Below, piece by piece: positions 58,643 through 64,000 of a DNA stretch of 64,000 nucleotides. Source of the stretch: Aphanomyces cochlioides (lineage: Eukaryota; Oomycota; Saprolegniomycetes; Saprolegniales; Verrucalvaceae); contig JAHQRK010000001.1 of assembly GCA_019828595.1 (NCBI GenBank), positions 1,798,001-1,862,000 of the forward strand, given 5' to 3'. Position numbers and translations under genes: made by a program. The notes below the pieces were generated by a model. It was given only the letters and a program-made list of their open reading frames with translations. It did no database searches and was not told the DNA's origin. Position 1 is the first letter of the stretch; every line of letters starts with the position of its first letter.

Positions 58643-59419
58643 ATGACGTGCAGCTGCAGTGCCATCGTCTCAATCATCGTAGCTTTGACGGCAGTTTCGC
58701 TCTCGTCCATTGCGTTGGGTCTCCCCCTCTGGTCATGTTCTACGAGCTTCACCGATGCAGCCAAGGACCTTGGCGTCCTTGGCAATGTCAAGTTCAGCGT
58801 TGGCGTTTGGGGTTTCTGTTTGAATGCCGACTATGATATCATGGGCGGAACGACCAAGATGACGCTGGACCAATGCTTTGCGTTTTATTCGCCTCGTGAT
58901 ATGAGCAATGCTTTGAAGATCAACGGGTCCGCGGCTGCCGTTTCGATGAACTCTTCATTCTTCGACACGAAGCAATCCCTGTGTGACTTGCCAATTGATG
59001 GGAGCAACATGACTCTCTTGACGTCATTCAGCGCTACTGAGTACAGCGCTTTCATGACGAAGACCTGTGGCTCATTGGGCAAATCTTCCCTCGCGTTTGC
59101 GGTTTTGTCATCTGGTTTTGGAGCTCTTACGCTCATCTCGCTCCTCTTTTTCATCACGTGCTGCTCAGCCAAGTCTTGCTTTGTGACCATGGCCAAAGTC
59201 CTCGCACTCCTGGCGTTTGCTTCAAGTGCCGTTGCGTTTTGTTGCTGGATCGGTCAAACACGTGACATCAATCGTTCGACCACTCCATTCAGCGTGAGCT
59301 TTGCTTTTGAAATCGCTGCGACTGCTCTCTACTTGCTCACATTCATTGCAATCACGATCCACCAAAAGAAGCAAGACATTGGTGGCGCTCCAAGCAAAGG
59401 CGAAGAAGAGTCGGCTTGA
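58643..59419 (+). CDS. Claudin-like four-transmembrane protein B
   Basis: About 258 aa from the ATG at 58643 (MTCSCSAIVSIIVALTAVSL). It shares the plan of its divergent neighbour: TM1; a loop with VGVWGFCLN and Cys residues; a second Cys-containing loop ending in FMTKTCGSLGKSSLAFAV, matching the partner's FLTRTCESMGPSTLAFSI; then three TM helices and a short charged tail (HQKKQDIGGAPSKGEEE). Several N-x-S/T sites in the large loop suggest glycosylation. The pair probably arose by inverted duplication and shares a 131-bp promoter. Confidence 0.78.
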   Translation: MTCSCSAIVSIIVALTAVSLSSIALGLPLWSCSTSFTDAAKDLGVLGNVKFSVGVWGFCLNADYDIMGGTTKMTLDQCFAFYSPRDMSNALKINGSAAAVSMNSSFFDTKQSLCDLPIDGSNMTLLTSFSATEYSAFMTKTCGSLGKSSLAFAVLSSGFGALTLISLLFFITCCSAKSCFVTMAKVLALLAFASSAVAFCCWIGQTRDINRSTTPFSVSFAFEIAATALYLLTFIAITIHQKKQDIGGAPSKGEEESA

Positions 59420-60326
59420 GAGGCTGGGGTAATTTCTTCCAACAAAGTTGCATGTTTTCCACTCTTCGTCCAGCAATCCTTTATCTTCTGCAGATTCTTC
59501 AGTGCAAATCTAGTCATGTATTGGTCTAGTCAAGCTTCCAGTGTTCCTCGCGATATTGGAGCGGTGGAATTGACTTCCTGAATGTATATAATGACAGCAT
59601 CTGTGTTAGGAGTTTCATCACACCAAAATACTCAATATGATTGGTCATAAATCTATTTTGACAGACATGAAATGTTCAGAGAACATAGCAGCTTCTTGCA
59701 AAGATTTAATTCCATTCTTTGAAACACAAGAGGGTGAATGCTTTCTCTCTGTTTATCGCCCACAATAATAAATATAGTCGTATATCTTCCTTTGTCGCCC
59801 TCCCTTAAGATCTCTGATGAAGATATCTCTTTCACAAGTCTGCATAAACAATGACATCAAACTGCATTTTCGTAAATTTTCCCTTCAACAAAGCTTTGCA
59901 ATTCTCAACACTTCTGCTGAAGTGTTTCTCAAATTGATCGTGCGATCTACTATGACTATTACCACCGATACCGATGCTTAAACAAATCACAGAACTACGA
60001 GAAGCTTTGTGCCATTCATTTGGGCACCTGAACTTTATTATTACTCACAACACAGTTATGTTCATTAGTTTAAAATATGCCGTGCTGGTGAATTCGACCA
60101 AATTCATCTAGTTCAGCAATGAGGAACAGCAGAGGCAAACAATTCAGAAAAATCGCAGCAAGCCACTGGCACATTAAATAAATTTCGTTAGAATAATCCT
60201 CAAATACATAGAATGCCTTATGAAATTTTGATTGCTCGAGCAATGCAAAGTATTGGAGTTAAGAGCGATTGCATCTAAAAGTTTTTCAACTTTGCTTGAT
60301 GCTGCTCAGTACTTCTAGCTTTATAA
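59420..60326. other. AT-rich spacer without recognised genes
   Basis: About 900 bp of AT-rich DNA; I see no gene, inverted repeat or RNA structure I can support. It ends at TAA, the presumed left target duplication of the next Harbinger element. Confidence 0.4.
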
Positions 60327-60813
60327 GAGCATCCGCACCGGTCCAGCAAATCAGCCTCCATTATCCGCATAAACTAGTTCGGATAACGTCTTGCGGACGA
60401 CATATCCGGCACCATTAAGAGTCAGTAGTTTGCTGGGTTTCATTTTTGCAGCCGTCAGCTCAGCAAAGTGGTCACTAACGACCATGTTGAATTGCCAGTG
60501 GTCTGACAGCGATGACAGTGACAATGGCGAGGATATATGTATCATTTTGGCAACCTGTATGCCACCCAGCCATGAACCAAGACGATCGAAAAGGCCAAAC
60601 ATAGAGCGAAATAGATTGATGTACGACAAGCTCTTGTTTGCCGACTACTTTGCGACCACACCCACGTACAACGCCGAGCATTTCCGCCGACGTTTTAGAA
60701 TGACACGAGGTTTGTTCGAGAGAATCGTCGACGACTTATCGCAATTCGACTGCTTTTTTACACAAAGGTGTGATGCAACGGGTATGACAGACGATACTTA
60801 GGATATGAACTAA

Positions 60814-62761
60814 CAGTCGGCGACAGCCTCGAGGGGTCTTACGGATATATTTCCGGATCTGATTTGTTTTGAAAGAATTCATATGCCGAATAAAGTTATA
60901 GAGAATATACAGGTAAAAATATAAAGAACTGGAATTATACATTTATAAAGTTTTCAGCAATCAATCATCAGTGAGAGAAGTACCATCGCTGGAGTCGCTG
61001 GAGTCGCTGTCATCTTTGTTGCCTTCATCATCGGACTCAGACTCTTCCAGGTAATCATCACCGTCAATAGATGTGATATGACTGTAAAGATCTAGAAGAT
61101 CACGTTCAGACTTCCGAATGCAGCCAAATATGGCATGAGAAGTCAAGTTTGCCATGGCTACATCCAGGCGCTTACCAACAAGTTCAAAGGTAGTCATATG
61201 GTAGTACTGTCGGCTGATCTCATTCTTCACTAGAGCCCACACAAGTTCAATCGGTTGCAAATTGGAATGGTGTGGTGGGCTATACCAGATCTGGTGTCCA
61301 GCATTTTCAGCCATGACAACAACAACAGGTTTCACGCTTTCGATGACTGGCTTCAATTTTGACCATAAATCTGACTTTAGATCACAAGGCGACCAAGGCA
61401 CATTCAGTCGACTGCACGCCTCCTGGAGCAATGCCTTTCGCCAACCGAACGCTGGTGTGTCATCAGGTCGCTTTTTGTGGTACTTTGCATTATCCATGAC
61501 GATGATACAATTGGAAAGTTGTAGGTTTTCTAACTCTCGAAGGAGCCGCTCGAACCAACGGACAAAGTAAGTATGGTCAAACATCCCATGGTAATCATTT
61601 GTTTGCTTGCGACCAGCACCAACAAATTTTTCGTAGACAAGAAGTTTTGATCCATGTTCTCCACCGTCGACAATGGCGCTGATAAAGCAGTATCTCTGTC
61701 CCTTAAACTTGGCTCTAGGTGCAACGTCAAGCTCGTCGGAAGGATCGTACATAGCTATATCATTTTTGTTGTAATGGTGATGAACAAAGCTCTCGTCCAA
61801 ATAGACGATTGGACGACGATTAGCCAAGTTGATGTGCAATGTGACTTGGCACATGTTTCGAACGTAGATGTCACGCAAAACAGTGTTTTCTAGCGTCAAA
61901 GCTAATGATTTTTTACCTTTTCGGCTCCCACGTAGATAGCCACAATGTTTAACAAATCTTTGGACACAGCGAATGGCTGACTGTTTGGCTTTGAAGTCAT
62001 TTGTGTCGTATGATATGATCTTGGTGTCGACCAAGTGACCCAATACATCCTTGGCAACCACACGCTGCCTGATTTGTCGATGATCGCGTACAAATTTTTG
62101 AACGGAGGCGATGACTTCAATCGTTCGTGGGATGCGTGTCTTTTGCGGTGTCGAGTTTACTGGTGGGGCTCGAATATTTACTGTGTGTTCATGAATATAT
62201 TCTCTCCATACTGCTTGTACTGTTTTGCGAGATCTTCCGAGCATGAGAGCAATGCGGGATGAGACATCTGTGGATGTTGAGTCAGGGGTCTCACTTGATT
62301 TCTCATAACGCAAGAAAGCTTGCAGTCGTAGAATGTCCAAGCGCTCTTGCTTGGACAGAACTCTGTCCCTATTTTGCTTGACGTATTTGCAAATTTCAGC
62401 GAAGTCGTCTGCGTTTACTTGGTCACGAACAGAACGACTCATTGTTCACACTGCATTGATGTTGCCTGAGTAGACGTTTCACATGGCGATAAAATTTGAG
62501 AAACGCTCCATCTTGATCACCTTTTATTCTTATATTCTGATATAATATAATTTTTAGCAGTATATTATTTTATGTATGAAATTTTAACAGATCCGCGAAG
62601 GTTTATCTATAATATCTCTTAAAGTACTTGTTTCTACAGTTATCTATTTGTGCAGTTGTATCCAAATTTTTGTTTGCTGTCGATGAAAAAAAAACACATG
62701 GAAAACTGAATTATCTCACGAAAGTTAGAGGCTTTAGACCCCTCGAGGCTGTCGACGACCG
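60814..62761. mobile_element. Intact IS630/Tc1-like transposon with long D-E spacer (copy B)
   Basis: Inverted repeats of about 26 bp (left starting CAGTCGGCGACAGCCTCGAG; right CGGTCGTCGACAGCCTCGAG on the reverse strand), flanked by TAA at 60811-60813 and 62762-62764. It is inserted inside the intron of the Harbinger transposase gene. The single transposase gene has no break. Together with copy A it shows a 3-bp TWA target duplication. Confidence 0.9.
60961..62442 (-). CDS. IS630/Tc1-like (DDE_3) transposase, intact, 81-residue D-E spacer
   Basis: A 493-aa transposase beginning MSRSVRDQVNADDFAEICKY at 62442. The N-terminal ~180 residues hold helix-turn-helix segments (KQERLDILRLQAFLR, SRIALMLGRSRKTVQAVWRE). 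The DDE core has Asp in VYLDESFVHHHYNK, Asp in IVMDNAKYHKKRPDDTP and Glu in LQPIELVWALVKNE, with 81 residues between the last two, compared with 34-41 in common Tc1/mariner groups. The extra segment includes LLQEACSRLNVP and KSDLWSKLKPVIES. The C-terminus is strongly acidic (SESDDEGNKDDSDSSDSSD). It is intact and probably recent. A group with DD82E spacing (Sailor) comes to mind, from memory only. Confidence 0.9.
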   Translation of the reverse strand: MSRSVRDQVNADDFAEICKYVKQNRDRVLSKQERLDILRLQAFLRYEKSSETPDSTSTDVSSRIALMLGRSRKTVQAVWREYIHEHTVNIRAPPVNSTPQKTRIPRTIEVIASVQKFVRDHRQIRQRVVAKDVLGHLVDTKIISYDTNDFKAKQSAIRCVQRFVKHCGYLRGSRKGKKSLALTLENTVLRDIYVRNMCQVTLHINLANRRPIVYLDESFVHHHYNKNDIAMYDPSDELDVAPRAKFKGQRYCFISAIVDGGEHGSKLLVYEKFVGAGRKQTNDYHGMFDHTYFVRWFERLLRELENLQLSNCIIVMDNAKYHKKRPDDTPAFGWRKALLQEACSRLNVPWSPCDLKSDLWSKLKPVIESVKPVVVVMAENAGHQIWYSPPHHSNLQPIELVWALVKNEISRQYYHMTTFELVGKRLDVAMANLTSHAIFGCIRKSERDLLDLYSHITSIDGDDYLEESESDDEGNKDDSDSSDSSDGTSLTDD

Positions 62762-63815
62762 TAAAAAACAACGACCATTTAGGCTTGAGGGGCTTTTCAT
62801 CACGACAAAAAATTGCAGCGTGTATAAGATACCTTGCGACTGGATGCTCGTTTGACGATTTAGATGACAGGCACGCCTATAGACTGAAATTTGATTCACA
62901 ATATGGTGCTAGATATAGAATTTGAGAAACGACTATGCGAATAGCACTACATCGATTCTGTGACGACGTTCAGTTGATGTACAAGCAACAATATCTTCGC
63001 AAACCCACAGCACAAGACGTGGAAACCCTTTTGTACCGAAGTTCAGAGATTGGATGGCCCGGCCTTCTTGGCTCGCTAGATTGTACGCATTATGTATGGA
63101 AAAATTGTCCCAAGGCTTGGGCTGGGCAATTCAAAGGCAGCAAGTCTGCTCCAACGGTAATTCTGGAAGCGGTGGCAGACACCCGTGATCGTATATAGCA
63201 TGCTAACTTTGGCATGCCTGGTTCAAACAACGATATCAATGTTCTAGATTCGTCAGACCTATTTTATCAAGCCATTCGAGGTACCAACATAGTAATGCTC
63301 TATTGAGAGAGAATAGGCGACGTCCCGAACGTGTCATACAGCTTGAATGGGAATGAATACCCATCCCATATTGGTTAGTTGACGGGATCTATCCGACTTA
63401 TGCCTGTTTCGTGTCGACAGTGAAAGAACCACGAAATCAAAGAGAAATCAACTTTAAAAAAGCTCAAGAAGCTCGACGAAAGGATGTAGAGCGAATGTTT
63501 GGAATGTTGCAAGCAAGATGGCATGTGCTGACACAAGGATGCCGACTTTGGAATAAACACGCCATGCATAGTGTTGTCATCACGTGCTGCGTGCTACACA
63601 ACATGATAATCGATGAAGAATTTATCGACGACATCGACGAGCTGATTGGAGGTGAATGGAAGCCCAAATATCCATTTACTATTCTGCCGAGACCAATAAC
63701 AACTGAGTGGAGTGGTAAAGTTGCTGCCTTGCAATCCCTGAATGATCCTGACGCCCACCATCGCTTGCGGCAAGACCTGGTCGAGTTAAAATGGAGTCAA
63801 CTAGGAAATACGTAA

Positions 63816-64000
63816 ACTATGATCGTCTATTATTGTTGCCTCAAATAGCTCAATTCTATTTTCTATTCTCGATGAGCCACTGCAGCAAGCAAGATTTTGA
63901 GCAACAGTAAATGTCGTCGGGGCACTGCACAATGTCGATTGCGCACAAATGGTGCAACTTGCTTAAACTATTGCTTGCGATGCATTGGTGAAGAAAAACG
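63816..64000. other. 3' part of Harbinger copy 2
   Basis: No gene or terminal repeat recognised in the last 185 bp. Confidence 0.3.

Larger units (their letters stand above)
60484..63815 (+). pseudogene. PIF/Harbinger transposase with nested transposon and further lesions
   Basis: It starts MLNCQWSDSDDSDNGEDICI at 60484, continues FRRRFRMTRGLFERIVDDL and reaches FFTQRCDATG at 60781. A 50-nt GT-AG intron follows if the nested element (60814-62761) and one TAA are removed. It resumes at 62783 as LRGFSSRQKIAACIRYLATG. Catalytic residues: Asp in GSLDCTHYVWKNCP, Asp in NNDINVLD, Glu in RRKDVERMFGMLQARW. Lesions: TGA at 62923-62925, TAG at 63196-63198 where Trp is expected, and a one-base shift near 63361 before the WLVDGIYPTYACF segment. 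It ends LVELKWSQLGNT at 63815. Clearly inactive, and more decayed than copy 1. Confidence 0.85.
60327..64000. mobile_element. PIF/Harbinger transposon (copy 2), right end outside window
   Basis: The left end starts GAGCATCCGCACC, sharing GAGCATCCG with copy 1, and is preceded by TAA (60324-60326), a valid TWA target. It carries a Harbinger transposase (+) split by a nested IS630-like element. No right inverted repeat is visible before 64000, so the end and any Myb gene lie beyond the window. Confidence 0.75.

Noticed and set aside
1..64000. CRISPR arrays, bacterial operons, Shine-Dalgarno sites and rho-independent terminators
   Set aside because: Intron-containing genes and eukaryotic families throughout; no regularly spaced repeats of that kind.

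Overview
This window looks like nuclear DNA of a small-intron, gene-dense protist, most likely an oomycete of the Saprolegniales type (water moulds); the organism is my inference. The evidence is as follows. Genes are split by GT-AG introns of about 35-55 nt, several with a CTAAT branch-point-like box. Intergenic gaps are short. There is a full-length retrograde IFT dynein heavy chain, which implies a flagellated stage. Transposons of PIF/Harbinger, Tc1-like and long-spacer IS630-like types are abundant. There are no rRNA genes, CRISPR arrays or operons, and I saw no tRNA.

Layout. 1-1806 (-): nicotinate phosphoribosyltransferase, running off the left edge. 2090-14989 (-): cytoplasmic dynein-2 heavy chain (about 4,241 aa in five exons). 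15576-18208: a complete PIF/Harbinger transposon with TTA target duplication. 18534-20374: an IS630/Tc1-like transposon with an 81-82 residue D-to-E spacer. 20896-25846 and 27333-32324 (+): two tandem SHPRH-like SNF2/PHD/RING genes with conserved intron positions. 32447-33999 (-): a protein with FHA-like segments. 34497-39793: a decayed Ty3/gypsy retrotransposon (- strand) interrupted by a clean, intact Tc1-like element (35986-37522).

40201-43685 (-): two tandem Ca2+/H+ antiporters. 43.9-45.0 kb: an unresolved minus-strand gene. Then come a complex I NDUFB10-like subunit (+), a coiled-coil protein (-), an ALKBH1-type dioxygenase (+), a mitochondrial carrier-like protein (+), a YbeY-type endoribonuclease (-), an eight-exon TPR protein (-), eIF3 subunit j (-), a PAK1IP1/MAK11-like WD40 protein (-) and a divergent pair of claudin-like four-TM proteins (57765-59419). 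The right end (60327-64000) is a second Harbinger element whose transposase intron hosts a second, intact long-spacer IS630-like transposon.

The host genes are mostly housekeeping genes and show no operon-like functional grouping. Two themes stand out. One is nested, datable transposon insertions. The other is a recurrent palindrome, TTATCCGGATAA or close variants, directly upstream of several unrelated start codons, which I propose as a core-promoter or transcription-factor site. Several frame breaks in the SHPRH genes and one transposase fall in homopolymer runs, so part of the apparent decay may be sequencing error.
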